Shown here piece after piece: positions 52,301-61,498 of a stretch of DNA of 64,000 nt. The first letter of the stretch is position 1. Each line of letters opens with the position of its first letter. The DNA is taken from assembly GCF_965138505.1 (NCBI RefSeq), contig NZ_CBCSCO010000005.1, positions 180,629 through 244,628 of the forward strand. The letters run 5' to 3'. Below the pieces are notes generated by a model. The model did not search any database. It was not told the DNA's origin and saw only the letters and a list, made by a program, of their open reading frames with translations. The translations under genes and the position numbers were made by a program. Source of the DNA: Litorimonas haliclonae. Its GTDB lineage: Bacteria > Pseudomonadota > Alphaproteobacteria > Caulobacterales > Maricaulaceae.

Positions 52301-53269
52301 ATTTTCTATTTTATAGAGAATAGTAAAAGCCCAGCTTTGGCCGGGCTCTAAAATTATATCGCCCAGAGCGGGCAGGTTAACAGTATTGGGCGGGAATTGC
52401 GGTTCAAACGCGATTCCTGCCCCGTTTGTATAGGGATCTTGCCGCTTTCCCTTGATTTGGCCCAGCTTATGGCCTGTATAGATTTGAAGTCCGGGAAGGT
52501 CCGAAAGTATTTTTAGACGCCGCAGGCCGTCCGGCGAGCTCAAGGTGACCATCGGGCGTATTCCGGTTTCCGGCACCACAAAATGATGGTCAATTTCTGT
52601 CGACCCTATTTTTGCTGAAGCCCCGAGTTCCAATTCCGAGCCTTCTATTGGACGTGCGTTGCCATGATTAATGCCTTGCGCGTCTGTTTCAAAATAATGC
52701 GTCGCTTCAGTTGTTAGGAAGTGCTCAGAAACACCGCCGCCGCCCAGATTGAAATAGCTGTGTCCCGTCAGGCTGATTGGCGTCGGCGCATCTGTTTTGG
52801 CCAACAATTCAAGACGAAGGCTATTTTTTTCCAGAGTATACCGGAACTCGGCCGTCACATTTCCGGGGTAGCCTTGGAATCCGTCCGGGCTGATATGACG
52901 AAAAACAACAGAAGACCCTTCAACCCGTCCCTCCCAATTAACCCGGTCAAATCCTACAGGGCCGCTGTGAAGGGCGTTTTCGTTTTCATTGGCGCTGACT
53001 GAAATGTTTTGGCTGTCCAGCGGAAACCTGGCTTTCTCAATGCGGTTGGATACCCGTCCAATCGCGGCGCCAAAATAAGGGTGAGGTGCAAGATAGTCGT
53101 CTAAATTATCGAATCCCAGAACGATATCTGTTCCGTCGGGGAGGCAGAAAGACTGCAACGTCGCGCCATAACTTAGAAGAGTCACGGAGAGGCCAGTCGA
53201 CGTTTTTAAGGTGAAGCTGTCTACGTGGTCCCCGTCCGGTAATGTGCCAAATCTTTGAATAGGTATCAT
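52286..53269 (-). CDS. galM: Aldose 1-epimerase
   Basis: A 327-residue mutarotase equilibrating alpha and beta sugar anomers. Key residues sit where expected: Arg72 in GAAIGRVSNRIEKA, His101 in NALHSGPVGF, the catalytic His170 in LTGHSYFNLGGGG and the base Glu in GIAFEPQFPPNT near the end. SYGATLQSFCLPDGTDIVLG is the N-terminal signature. No signal peptide, so it acts in the cytoplasm. It stands alone, its end overlapping ald. Confidence 0.93.
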   Translation of the reverse strand: MIPIQRFGTLPDGDHVDSFTLKTSTGLSVTLLSYGATLQSFCLPDGTDIVLGFDNLDDYLAPHPYFGAAIGRVSNRIEKARFPLDSQNISVSANENENALHSGPVGFDRVNWEGRVEGSSVVFRHISPDGFQGYPGNVTAEFRYTLEKNSLRLELLAKTDAPTPISLTGHSYFNLGGGGVSEHFLTTEATHYFETDAQGINHGNARPIEGSELELGASAKIGSTEIDHHFVVPETGIRPMVTLSSPDGLRRLKILSDLPGLQIYTGHKLGQIKGKRQDPYTNGAGIAFEPQFPPNTVNLPALGDIILEPGQSWAFTILYKIENLDAA

Positions 53270-53354
53270 GCGCCTGCCTTACGCGCCGAGCTGTCGCTTG
53301 CCAAGGCGGGGGGCAATGCCGCATATTAAATTCTAATTTAGTGAGGACAAAGTT

Positions 53355-54182
53355 ATGAATACGCAAAGCGCCGTCAATGCCAGCTCCGGTTTCATGATCC
53401 CGGACCCGACAGAAGTTCCAAGATTAGAAGGAAAAGTCTCGGACACAGAGTGGACGCTTAGAAAGCAACTGGCGGCGACCTATCGACTTTGCGCGCTTCA
53501 TGGGTGGTCAGACCTTGTGTTTACCCATATCTCTGTTCGCCTTCCAGATGAGGACGGGGAGGAGCGTTTTCTGATTAATCCCTACGGCGTCATGTTTGAC
53601 GAAATGACCGCCAGCGCTCTTGTTAAAATCGATCTGGAGGGGAAAATCTGTCAGGATACGCCCTATTTTGTCAATCCTGCAGGGTTTACAATTCATTCCG
53701 CGGTTCACATGGCGCGAGAAGATGCCGGATGCGTCATCCACGTCCACACACCTTATGGCATAGCCGTAAGCGTTCAGAAAAAAGGCCTGCGCCGCTATAC
53801 GCAGTTTTCCATGCAGGTACAGCACGACCTCGCCTATCATGATTATGAAGGCATTGCGCTGGAACTGGAGGAGCGCGAACGTATCGTTAAAGATTTGGGA
53901 GACAAATCTCTTATGCTCTTACGAAATCACGGAACCCTGACATTGGGCAAAACCTGCGGCACCGCCTTTTTGCGCATGTATTTTTTGGAAAATGCCTGCA
54001 AAACTCAAATTCTGGCGCAATCCGTTGGGTCTGAGGACGCCCTGCATGAAGAGCCTGAAACGATGGGGCAAAAAGTATATCAGCAGGGGTCTGCCGCTTT
54101 CGTTCCAGGTATGGGCGACAACCTCGTCTGGCCGGGGCTTATGCGAAAGTTGCAAAGATCAAATCCCGGTTATGATCATTAG
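53355..54182 (+). CDS. Class II aldolase/adducin-family protein
   Basis: A 275-residue protein of the class II aldolase/adducin fold. The metal site is visible as His129-X-His131 (CVIHVHTPYG) and His192 (LRNHGTLTLG). DLVFTHISVRLPDEDGEERF and INPYGVMFDEMTASALVKID are characteristic. Members include fuculose-phosphate aldolase relatives and decarboxylases; the long N-terminus and R-C-A-L-H motif match the group of adducin-like alphaproteobacterial proteins without assigned substrate. Starts at ATG 53355 with GGA upstream, 85 bp from galM and divergent. Confidence 0.88.
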   Translation: MNTQSAVNASSGFMIPDPTEVPRLEGKVSDTEWTLRKQLAATYRLCALHGWSDLVFTHISVRLPDEDGEERFLINPYGVMFDEMTASALVKIDLEGKICQDTPYFVNPAGFTIHSAVHMAREDAGCVIHVHTPYGIAVSVQKKGLRRYTQFSMQVQHDLAYHDYEGIALELEERERIVKDLGDKSLMLLRNHGTLTLGKTCGTAFLRMYFLENACKTQILAQSVGSEDALHEEPETMGQKVYQQGSAAFVPGMGDNLVWPGLMRKLQRSNPGYDH

Positions 54183-54333
54183 AGCTTAGCAAGATTAAAA
54201 TGTTGTCCGTTTGACCTGACACGTCGAAACCAGACTGTAATAAGTCCATATTAAGCCTAAGAGCTTTAGGTGAAATCATGGTAGAGGTTACCAAACAGGT
54301 CTGGGGGAATGACCAAAAGGGACAGACAAGTTT

Positions 54334-55248
54334 ATGATTTCAGAAATTTGCGCTTTATATTTATCGGGGGCGAGTTTTGTTCTCCCAACTGAATGCGCCG
54401 TTGATCCGGCCTCCCGAACCGCCGTTTATTACGAAACTTTTGACGCCAAGCCGCCGAAGCCCAAACCCGTAAGGCGGCCGCGCCCCCGGATAATTGATCA
54501 TTCCAAGCCGTCCCCGGCCTCGCGCAATATGGCGGTCATTCCGCCTGGCAGTTTTATGATGGGCAGCCCGGCAGACGAAGTGCGGCGCGATAATAATGAA
54601 GGCCCGCGTCATAAGGTAAACATAGATTATACCTTTGAGATCGGAAAATATGAGATCACCTTCAATGATTGGCGCAAATGTGTGGCGGGAGGCGGGTGTC
54701 GGGGGTATCGCCCAAAGGACGGTGGATGGGGACGGGGCAATCGTCCGGCCATTTATATCAGCTGGAATGACGCGCAGAGCTATATTAAGTGGCTAAACCG
54801 GACGACGGGATATAGATACCGCCTGCCGACGGAGGCCGAGTGGGAATATGTGGCACGCGGGCAAACGAAAGAACCCTTTTCGACCGGTACGTCTATTTCA
54901 GCCGCGCAAGCGAACTTCAACGGCGAACACCCTTATGGCGACGCGCCTACAGGGCAGTATCGCCGAAAGACACTGCCGGTGGGAAGCTTTGCTGCCAATA
55001 AATTCGGCGTCTATGATATTCATGGCAATGTTTATGAATGGGTGCAGGACTGTTGGAATCCAAGTCATGTCGGGGCTCCGGTAAATGGTAGCGCCCGTAC
55101 TGATGGCGACTGCAAATTCAGGATTATGCGCGGAGGCTCTTGGGTTACCCATGGATATCAGATGCGCGCCTCAAAACGCCTGCGTTATACAACCGATTAC
55201 AGATATGATGATTATGGCTTTAGGCTCGCGCGAACCATAGAAAAGTAA
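54334..55248 (+). CDS. SUMF1/FGE-domain protein lacking the FGE active-site cysteines
   Basis: A 304-residue protein whose domain begins at about residue 66 (NMAVIPPGSFMMGSPADEVR) and includes PRHKVNIDYTFEIGKYEITF, RLPTEAEWEYVARGQ, GVYDIHGNVYEWVQDCW and the signature MRGGSWVTHGYQMRASKRLR, all as in the formylglycine-generating-enzyme family. The cysteine pair that formylglycine-generating enzymes carry in the last block is absent, so it should not be a sulfatase-maturating enzyme. Similar non-catalytic or kinase-linked forms exist. The Pro/Lys/Arg-rich linker (about residues 35-60) suggests an exported or modular protein; the N-terminus is not a clean signal. Start is uncertain. Confidence 0.85.
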   Translation: MISEICALYLSGASFVLPTECAVDPASRTAVYYETFDAKPPKPKPVRRPRPRIIDHSKPSPASRNMAVIPPGSFMMGSPADEVRRDNNEGPRHKVNIDYTFEIGKYEITFNDWRKCVAGGGCRGYRPKDGGWGRGNRPAIYISWNDAQSYIKWLNRTTGYRYRLPTEAEWEYVARGQTKEPFSTGTSISAAQANFNGEHPYGDAPTGQYRRKTLPVGSFAANKFGVYDIHGNVYEWVQDCWNPSHVGAPVNGSARTDGDCKFRIMRGGSWVTHGYQMRASKRLRYTTDYRYDDYGFRLARTIEK

Positions 55249-55451
55249 TTCGTGGGCTTTTGGAGAAGGCAGAGTATGAAATCCTAATAGTGAAAATCTG
55301 CCGGACTGGGGTCGTCACCAAAACCGAATTTGGATGGAATTTTCTGCCAATGTCGCTGATATTCAAACGGGCATGAAGACAGATGTAATGCAGGACAAAA
55401 TCGACGCGTTGGAAACCGGACTATTGAATAAACTTTCGGAGCTTGAGGCGC
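55249..55451. other. Intergenic stretch with a doubtful 52-codon frame
   Basis: A plus-strand frame from ATG 55334 to TAA 55492 encodes a charged, coiled-coil-like peptide (MQDKIDALETGLLNKLSEL) but lacks a ribosome site and overlaps the nitrilase end by 41 bp; it may be a decayed gene end. Otherwise nothing recognised. Confidence 0.3.
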
Positions 55452-56393
55452 TCAGTCCTCAAACCTCACCGTCGATTGACGCTGTCGATTAACTCTTAAT
55501 TGGGTGACGTCCGGGCGGGAATAATGACCGGCCGGATCGAAGTTCTGGCGCTCCTGCCGAATTTTCGCCGGGTCGAGCTTGCAATAACGAAGTCCGGTTT
55601 CGGCTTTTAGAGGCGGCAAAACCCAGCTGCCGTCAGGTGCAGCGACACAGGAGCCTCCATCTGCCGGCATGTCTCCGAGTGAGGCTCTGATTTCTTCCGC
55701 AAAGGGCGTGTCGTCTTTGACACAATCGGGAGTCATGACTGAGCCAACAGAGACGCAATAGCTTCGGCCTTCTTTGGCCAGAACAGGCGTTAAGTCCTCG
55801 GTGTTTCTCATATTTCCGGGCCAGCAGGCGATGTGAAGGTCTTCGCCTTGGCCGTAAAGCGCCGCGCGCGTGAGCGGCATCCAGTTTTCCCAACAATTCA
55901 GGCCGCCGGCCGTAAAATCGCCCAGCTTATGAGTGACAAGCCCCGCGCCGTCCCCGGGACTCCAAACCAGTCTTTCTTCGTAGGTTGGTTGAAGTTTTCT
56001 ATGAACTGAACAAATAATTCCCTCTTTGTTTATATAGACATAGCTACAGTAAAGCGAATGGCCGGAGCGATCATGAGGGCGTTCGATAATACCAAGATAG
56101 GCGGCCATCCCCGCCGTTTTCAAAGCCGAGCAGACCCCGTCGAGATGTCCGTCCTCAATGGTGACGGACTGATTGGCATAATGCGCGAAAATTTCTTTCT
56201 GTTTTGGATTATCAAAAGCGGCGCCGCCTGTCCCGTCTAGCCAGAAAGGATAGCCGGGGACAAAACCTTCGGAGAAGACAATCAGATCTGCTTCTTCTTT
56301 GGATGCGGCTTCAATGGTTAGAATAACCTGCGCCAAACCCTCGTCGCGATTTAACCAAACGGGCGAGAGCTGGGGAAGAGCCAATTTTAACAT
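55452..56393 (-). CDS. Nitrilase-family carbon-nitrogen hydrolase
   Basis: A 313-residue nitrilase-superfamily enzyme. The catalytic triad is complete: Glu42 (FSEGFVPGYPFWL), Lys133 (VHRKLQPTYEERLVW) and Cys167 (GGLNCWENWMPL). FVPGYPFWL and CWENWMP are true nitrilase (nitrile to carboxylic acid and ammonia) hallmarks, in contrast to amidases. GYPFWLDGTGGAAFDNPK follows the Glu. Cytoplasmic, monocistronic, on the minus strand between the SUMF1 gene and the TadG-like gene. Substrate unknown; ring-type indole-3-acetonitrile-like or aliphatic nitriles are possible. Confidence 0.92.
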   Translation of the reverse strand: MLKLALPQLSPVWLNRDEGLAQVILTIEAASKEEADLIVFSEGFVPGYPFWLDGTGGAAFDNPKQKEIFAHYANQSVTIEDGHLDGVCSALKTAGMAAYLGIIERPHDRSGHSLYCSYVYINKEGIICSVHRKLQPTYEERLVWSPGDGAGLVTHKLGDFTAGGLNCWENWMPLTRAALYGQGEDLHIACWPGNMRNTEDLTPVLAKEGRSYCVSVGSVMTPDCVKDDTPFAEEIRASLGDMPADGGSCVAAPDGSWVLPPLKAETGLRYCKLDPAKIRQERQNFDPAGHYSRPDVTQLRVNRQRQSTVRFED

Positions 56394-56507
56394 TTACAAG
56401 CCTTGAAAAGCCGGGTGTGTTTCGGGGTTAACGCCATTTTAACCATGACTTCAAAGTCATTGCTAAGGGAATTTTGCTACACAGTTCCAAAAATATTGGG
56501 ATTGGGT

Positions 56508-57902
56508 ATGTTTAAACAGTTTAAAAAATCAACCTCAGGTAATTTCGCGATAATCGCGGCGATTGGTTTATCTGTTATGCTTGTCGCCATTGGCGCGGCG
56601 GTCGATTTTACCTCCGCCACGAACAAACAGCAAAGCCTTCAGGATATGGTGGATAATGCCACTTTGGCGGCGGCCCAGATAAAAGACGGACGCCGGAAAG
56701 ACATGCAAATCATGGTCGATAAGGTCATCGCGCAGCACAATACCGGAAATTGGCCGATAAAAGCGAAAGTGCGGCTAAAGAACGATGTCGTTTATGTTGA
56801 AGCGTCTACGCAATATAAAACAGTCTTAATGGGAATAGTCGGGAAGGATAAAGTAGACATAAATGCGGACGCTGGCGCGCCATTATCAAAATCAACGCCA
56901 ATTAATTTGGCGCTGGTCTTGGATACGACAGATTCAATGTATGGCGACAATATTCGGGATTTGAAAATTGCGGCGAAGGAAATGGTATCGGTTATGGAAG
57001 ACGCCGAAACTGATGTTCGCATGGCCGTGATACCCTTTGGGAAATACGTAAATGTGGGAATGAAAAACAAACGTGCCCATTGGATAGACACGTCAAAAGA
57101 CGGGACGTACCGAGAGTATGAGCATTGTTACAATGAACAAAGAACGATTAAAAAGAGAGAGTGTCGCGGTACGGGTCAGTACCGATACGAAGACATTATT
57201 GTCGACGGACAATATAGAGGTCAACGACGCATTGAAGAAAAAGAATGCACACCAGGCGAATACGAACCTACGGGACGTCGAATTTGCAACATGCGCCGAA
57301 CGAACTATACTTGGTATGGATGCGTTGGGTCACGCCAATCACCTGATAATGAGCGGGCCCCTTACGCGTCCCGCCATATTCCTGGCATTATGAACGAGCG
57401 CTGCGGCACGGAAATGCTTCCTCTCGTTAAAAACCTCCGACGAGTGACTAGAAAGATTAATGATCTTGAAGTCAGGGGGGAGACTTATATGCCTTCCGGC
57501 GTGATTTGGGGGTGGCGTGCGTTGCAGAAAGATGCGCCACTCACCGAAATACGAAAGACCTATAAGAAGAAAAGAAGCACAGACCCCATCAATGCAATGG
57601 TCGTCATGACGGACGGGCATAATACTTTATCCCAACAGAATGGTCAGATAACGCATAATGGCCGGAATGAAGACGATGCGAACAAACGAACAGAGCGAAT
57701 TTGCGAGTCGGCCAAGAAAGACGGAATACAAATATATACGGTGGGATACCGCATGGGAGCCGGACGAGGTGCCATGGAAAAACTCCTCAAGTCGTGCGCC
57801 TCAGAACAGGACAATTTCTTTGATGCAAAAAATGCTGAAGAACTCAAAAGTGCATTTAAGAATATCGCGGACAGGCTAAACATGACCCGTCTGACGATTT
57901 AG
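56508..57902 (+). CDS. TadG-like protein with von Willebrand A domain
   Basis: A 464-residue protein with a TadE/TadG-type N-terminus: FKKSTSGNFAIIAAIGLSVM then an inner-membrane helix (about residues 16-35), and AAVDFTSATNKQQSLQDMVD, the standard continuation. A vWA domain starts at LALVLDTTDSMYGDN, a MIDAS motif (D-X-T-X-S instead of D-X-S-X-S), and resumes at NAMVVMTDGHNT; between these lies an Arg/Cys/Tyr-rich insert (about residues 200-320). No other pilus genes are present. ATG 56508 sits at the conserved FKQF start; an upstream frame from 56403 is not supported. Confidence 0.82.
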   Translation: MFKQFKKSTSGNFAIIAAIGLSVMLVAIGAAVDFTSATNKQQSLQDMVDNATLAAAQIKDGRRKDMQIMVDKVIAQHNTGNWPIKAKVRLKNDVVYVEASTQYKTVLMGIVGKDKVDINADAGAPLSKSTPINLALVLDTTDSMYGDNIRDLKIAAKEMVSVMEDAETDVRMAVIPFGKYVNVGMKNKRAHWIDTSKDGTYREYEHCYNEQRTIKKRECRGTGQYRYEDIIVDGQYRGQRRIEEKECTPGEYEPTGRRICNMRRTNYTWYGCVGSRQSPDNERAPYASRHIPGIMNERCGTEMLPLVKNLRRVTRKINDLEVRGETYMPSGVIWGWRALQKDAPLTEIRKTYKKKRSTDPINAMVVMTDGHNTLSQQNGQITHNGRNEDDANKRTERICESAKKDGIQIYTVGYRMGAGRGAMEKLLKSCASEQDNFFDAKNAEELKSAFKNIADRLNMTRLTI

Positions 57903-57930
57903 AGTCAGTTTGGCCGTAAAGCTGCGCGCT

Positions 57931-59118
57931 CTAACTTTTATAATTAATTTTTACGGCCTGCGCGCAAGCGCGGGCTTTTCGTCTAGCAGTCTCAATTGTA
58001 TCGGCGCGAGCAACAGTAACTCCGAGGCGTCTGGAACCGTTAATTTCTGGTTTTCCGAAAAGCCGAATCTGCGTGTCAGGTTCAGAGAGCGCTTCGTCAA
58101 GATTTTCATAATGAATATCACTAGACTGGCCTTGCCCCATAATAACGGCGGAGGCCGAAGGCCCAAACTGACGGATTGCCGGTATTGGCAGTCCGAGTAT
58201 CGCTCTAACATGTAAAGCAAACTCAGAAAGATCCTGACTTATGAGCGTTACCAGACCGGTATCATGAGGTCGGGGGGAAACCTCAGAGAATATAACTTCG
58301 TCCCCTTTGATAAATAATTCAACACCGAAAAGACCATATCCGCCCAAGGCTTCTGTGACAGCCTCTGCCATGTGCTGAGCCGCTTTTAAGGCGGCGTTGC
58401 TCATTTTCTGGGGCTGCCAGCTTTCTCGGTAATCCCCGTCTTGCTGTAAATGGCCGATAGGGGCGCAAAAGGATGTGCCGCCGCTGTGGCGAAGCGTCAG
58501 AAGCGTAATTTCATAATCGAAATCGACAAAACCTTCGACGATGACGCGAGATGCCCCCGTGCGGCCATCCTCTTGAGAGTAACGCCAAACCTCGCCCATA
58601 TCGGTTTCTTTGCGGGCGGTGCTTTGCCCTTTGCCGGAGCTACTCATGACCGGTTTAACGATGCACGGCAGGCCAATTTCTTTCATCGCCTGGCGCATTT
58701 CTGTTTCGCTATCCGCGAAAGAATAAGGGGACGTCTTCAAACCCAATTCTTCAGCTGCCAAACGCCGAATTCCCTCTCTATTCATGGTAAGCTGCGTAGC
58801 CCTCGCTGTCGGAACTATATTAAATCCTTCGCTTTCCAGGTCAGCCAGCGTGCCTGTCGCGATGGCTTCAATTTCAGGGACAACAAGGTCTGGCGTCTCT
58901 TGTTCCATTAACGCCCGCAGCGCTGCCCCGTTCGTCATATCAATAACATGGGATCGGTGTGCGACCTGCATGGCCGGGGCGTTTGAATATCGGTCAACTG
59001 CAATCACTTCAGCACCGAAACGTTGTAACTCAATCGCCACTTCTTTCCCGAGTTCGCCGCTGCCTAATAGCATAACTTTTTTGGCCGAAGCACAATGCGC
59101 CGTTCCGATAGATGTCAT
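57931..59118 (-). CDS. purT: Formate-dependent GAR transformylase
   Basis: A 395-residue ATP-grasp enzyme making formyl-GAR from formate, ATP and GAR in purine synthesis. KKVMLLGSGELGKEVAIELQ is the N-terminal strand-loop, PEIEAIATGTLADLESEGFN and VPTARATQLTMNREGIRRLA are family marks, and CIVKPVMSSSGKGQSTARKE is the ATP-grasp glycine loop. FSEVSPRPHDTGLVTLISQD carries the metal ligands. It is alone, 28 bp from the convergent TadG-like gene. Confidence 0.95.
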   Translation of the reverse strand: MTSIGTAHCASAKKVMLLGSGELGKEVAIELQRFGAEVIAVDRYSNAPAMQVAHRSHVIDMTNGAALRALMEQETPDLVVPEIEAIATGTLADLESEGFNIVPTARATQLTMNREGIRRLAAEELGLKTSPYSFADSETEMRQAMKEIGLPCIVKPVMSSSGKGQSTARKETDMGEVWRYSQEDGRTGASRVIVEGFVDFDYEITLLTLRHSGGTSFCAPIGHLQQDGDYRESWQPQKMSNAALKAAQHMAEAVTEALGGYGLFGVELFIKGDEVIFSEVSPRPHDTGLVTLISQDLSEFALHVRAILGLPIPAIRQFGPSASAVIMGQGQSSDIHYENLDEALSEPDTQIRLFGKPEINGSRRLGVTVARADTIETARRKARACAQAVKINYKS

Positions 59119-59202
59119 AATAAGGAGCTCCTGTTTGCAACGACGTTAGCAAAGTCTAACCATAGAAGCCAAACAGAAGCCTCAAATATCTGGGACCTGA
59201 AT

Positions 59203-60036
59203 CTAATTAATAGAAAAACTCAAACTGGAGAAAATTGTATCATAATCTGCGCGGGACGTATCTTCCATGGGGTCAGACCAAATCGCATGCAGCATCCAAT
59301 CCCCCGTGTCGGGTTTTGGAAAAGAAACTTTTCCTTCGGCATCTGACTTTTGAGAATCAACCTGACCTTTATTCGTATCAAGACTGACGAGCTTGACATT
59401 TACTCCCGGCATAGCTTGCCCTCTGTAGTAAATATGAGCTGATAAACTCTCTCCATCTTGAAGTCTCACGGGGTTGGTCGTTGGGACCACTTCCAGGGTA
59501 AGGCCCAGCGGCGATGTGACATAAGACGGGTCTGAGTCGCCAGGCTCTCCAACATTGACAATCGTCTTGCCGCGTCGAGAATAAATTTCGGTGCCAGGCT
59601 CGCTTATTTTACGTTTGGAAACGCGGTCGATCTGGATCGGCGTAAGGCCTTCCTCGTCAAGATAATCATTAAATTTTTCAGCCTCTAGCTCTGAATAGGC
59701 GCTTGTTGTCTCAATCGTCAGAACGTGAACGCCTTCACTGTCAAAAGAGAGTGACATTGGGTCGTTTGCGTCAGACCCAGAAATAAGGCTTTGCTGGTCT
59801 AATATGCCGTTCGGTCCGACGGAGCGGAGGGAGACAACTCTATGCGGGCTAATTGACCAACTGTTTTGGTCTTCTGGATGGCCTACCATAATCGATAAAT
59901 CTGTCGTTTCTCCGATCTCAGCGGAGTAACTCCCAGGGGCAATCCAGAAGTCATGCGCGCTCGCGGGCGCAGAAAATCCAAGCCAGACTGAAGCTCCAAG
60001 GCAGAGAAGTAGCGGCGTAATTTGAGTTTTTATCAT
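59203..60036 (-). CDS. DUF4198-family periplasmic protein
   Basis: A 277-residue exported protein with a signal peptide cleaved near ASAHD, giving a mature start HDFWIAPGSYSAEIGETTDL, the DUF4198 signature (histidine at the N-terminus). The middle has GVHVLTIETTSAYSELEAEK and the C-terminus LSAHIYYRGQAMPGVNVKLV and DAEGKVSFPKPDTGDWMLHA, a carboxypeptidase-regulatory-like fold. Members cluster with metal uptake (nickel, cobalt, copper) systems; metal binding by His1 and others is inferred. It is divergent from the sigma/RskA operon, 208 bp away. Confidence 0.85.
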   Translation of the reverse strand: MIKTQITPLLLCLGASVWLGFSAPASAHDFWIAPGSYSAEIGETTDLSIMVGHPEDQNSWSISPHRVVSLRSVGPNGILDQQSLISGSDANDPMSLSFDSEGVHVLTIETTSAYSELEAEKFNDYLDEEGLTPIQIDRVSKRKISEPGTEIYSRRGKTIVNVGEPGDSDPSYVTSPLGLTLEVVPTTNPVRLQDGESLSAHIYYRGQAMPGVNVKLVSLDTNKGQVDSQKSDAEGKVSFPKPDTGDWMLHAIWSDPMEDTSRADYDTIFSSLSFSIN

Positions 60037-60162
60037 AAATCAGATCCATGCGTTTTGGAGGAGGAATAGGTGTGCTTATGTGAAATACGCTAAAAAACAA
60101 AATTTGGGCGCAAGTAATTTATCAATAAACTCCTCGTAATTGCACCTAAGGCCGGAGTCAGC

Positions 60163-60192
60163 GCGTAACTGTTTATAGTTTAACTCAGTTTA
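60163..60192 (+). promoter_or_regulatory. Candidate ECF-type promoter upstream of the sigma-like/RskA operon
   Basis: GCGTAACTG at 60163-60171 followed by CAGTTTA at 60186-60192. The same 9-mer and 7-mer recur upstream of the DUF4331 gene (62224, 62252). Located 82 and 59 bp before the start codon. Spacing between the two elements differs from the other copy, so only the GCGTAACTG element is well supported. Confidence 0.4.
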
Positions 60193-60244
60193 ATGTGATA
60201 TGATGATTCGGTTCAATAAAGAGAGACAGAGCTTTTAAATCATA

Positions 60245-60733
60245 ATGCGTGAAGAGCTAGCTACATTAATTGTCCGACTTCGGACGGAAGGGAAGATGGC
60301 CATGTCAGGCATATATGATCTGACATCCTCGCATATTTACGGATTGATTTATCGCGTTGTCGATAATGAAAATGGGGCAACGCGTGTTTTGAAGGCAGTC
60401 TATCGACGTCTCTGGGAACAGCGTCATGAATTTGAACGAAAGAGCCTCGAGCCTTTGGATTGGTTGAGAGCGACGGCGCATCGCTATGCAATGGATTATA
60501 AAACAGCAAAATCCATTATTTGCGATACGCCAGCGATTTCCCAGAAAAAGTCTGATGGGGCGTCACAACAACAAAAATTGGATTTGTCCGAGGAAGAGAA
60601 AATGCTCTTAAAGCATGCATACCTTGAGACCGAATCTCTTGCAGACTTATCTGCGAGATTTAACAATAGCGAAGAGCGTATTGCGGGGAAGCTTGAGCTC
60701 ATTAATCAGAAAATTAAACGGTTTGGCCAATGA
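60245..60733 (+). CDS. Degenerate ECF-sigma-like protein
   Basis: A 162-residue protein with sigma-70 architecture. The region 2 equivalent (YDLTSSHIYGLIYRVVDNEN, then VLKAVYRRLWEQ) aligns with ECF region 2.1-2.2 and WLRATAHRYAMDYKT with region 2.3-2.4; region 4 (LSEEEKMLLKHAYLETESLA to IAGKLELINQKIK) follows. The acidic Asp/Glu residues of region 2.2 that contact RNA polymerase are missing. It overlaps the RskA anti-sigma gene by 4 bp (ATGA), as sigK-rskA pairs do. It may be a weakly active sigma or a decoy. Confidence 0.7.
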   Translation: MREELATLIVRLRTEGKMAMSGIYDLTSSHIYGLIYRVVDNENGATRVLKAVYRRLWEQRHEFERKSLEPLDWLRATAHRYAMDYKTAKSIICDTPAISQKKSDGASQQQKLDLSEEEKMLLKHAYLETESLADLSARFNNSEERIAGKLELINQKIKRFGQ

Positions 60734-61449
60734 CCGATACACGTAAACATAATGAAGCGTTAGCGATCGCCTATCTGACAGGGCAGGCGGATCAAAAGGA
60801 GGTCGAGGCTTACCGGAAAGCTTATACCGAAGACGAAAGCTTTCGGGAGGTTGTTCGCGATATTGAGGTCTGGCTGGCTCCGCTCAATAGCGGCACGGAA
60901 GACCGGGTGCCTCCCCCGTATGTTTTTGATAATATAATGTCCGAAATCGGGTCAGATGACGCTGACTCGGCTCAGAAAATTATTCAGGCGATGAACGACA
61001 ATCATTCCGGCAGGTGGAAGGCCATTGCGGCTGCGGCTTCAGTTATTGCTGTCCTGGCTATTGGCTCTCATTTCATTGGCACGGCCCCGGAAGCGCCTTT
61101 AACGAACCAAGAACAGATGATGGCTTTATTGTCTGGCGAAGAAAGTCCGCCCCTGGTCGCTATTATTTACAATCCTGTGACAAATGAAGTCGTGGCGAAA
61201 TTATCTAACGTGAATATTCCCGAAGATGGCGATTTGCAACTCTGGTTGATACGTGAAGGAGAAGAAGGCCCGATTTCATTGGGTGTAATGGATCAGGCTG
61301 TAGACGATAAGCCAGTTGCTTTCTCCGTGCCTGAGACTCTCCAAACCGGAACAGATGTTCTGGCGATTAGTCTTGAACGAAAAGGCGGCTCGCCGTCTGC
61401 AGGACCTGAAGGGCCGGTTCTTTACACAGGCGCTATCGGCACAATTTAA
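60730..61449 (+). CDS. RskA-type anti-sigma factor
   Basis: A 239-residue membrane anti-sigma factor. The N-terminal cytoplasmic part (LAIAYLTGQADQKEVEAYRK, EVWLAPLNS) is the short sigma-binding domain, a single membrane helix follows (WKAIAAAASVIAVLAIGSHF, about residues 97-116), and the periplasmic RskA C-terminal domain contains VAIIYNPVTNEVVAKLSNVN, LQLWLIREGEEGPISLGVMD and PSAGPEGPVLYTGAI, all typical. Translationally coupled to the sigma-like gene. It is convergent with the ECF gene at 61499, which may be its real target. Confidence 0.9.
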   Translation: MTDTRKHNEALAIAYLTGQADQKEVEAYRKAYTEDESFREVVRDIEVWLAPLNSGTEDRVPPPYVFDNIMSEIGSDDADSAQKIIQAMNDNHSGRWKAIAAAASVIAVLAIGSHFIGTAPEAPLTNQEQMMALLSGEESPPLVAIIYNPVTNEVVAKLSNVNIPEDGDLQLWLIREGEEGPISLGVMDQAVDDKPVAFSVPETLQTGTDVLAISLERKGGSPSAGPEGPVLYTGAIGTI

Positions 61450-61498
61450 AATATACTGAAAGATGTTTGGAGGGGTTCAGTAAACTTTTAAAACAATT

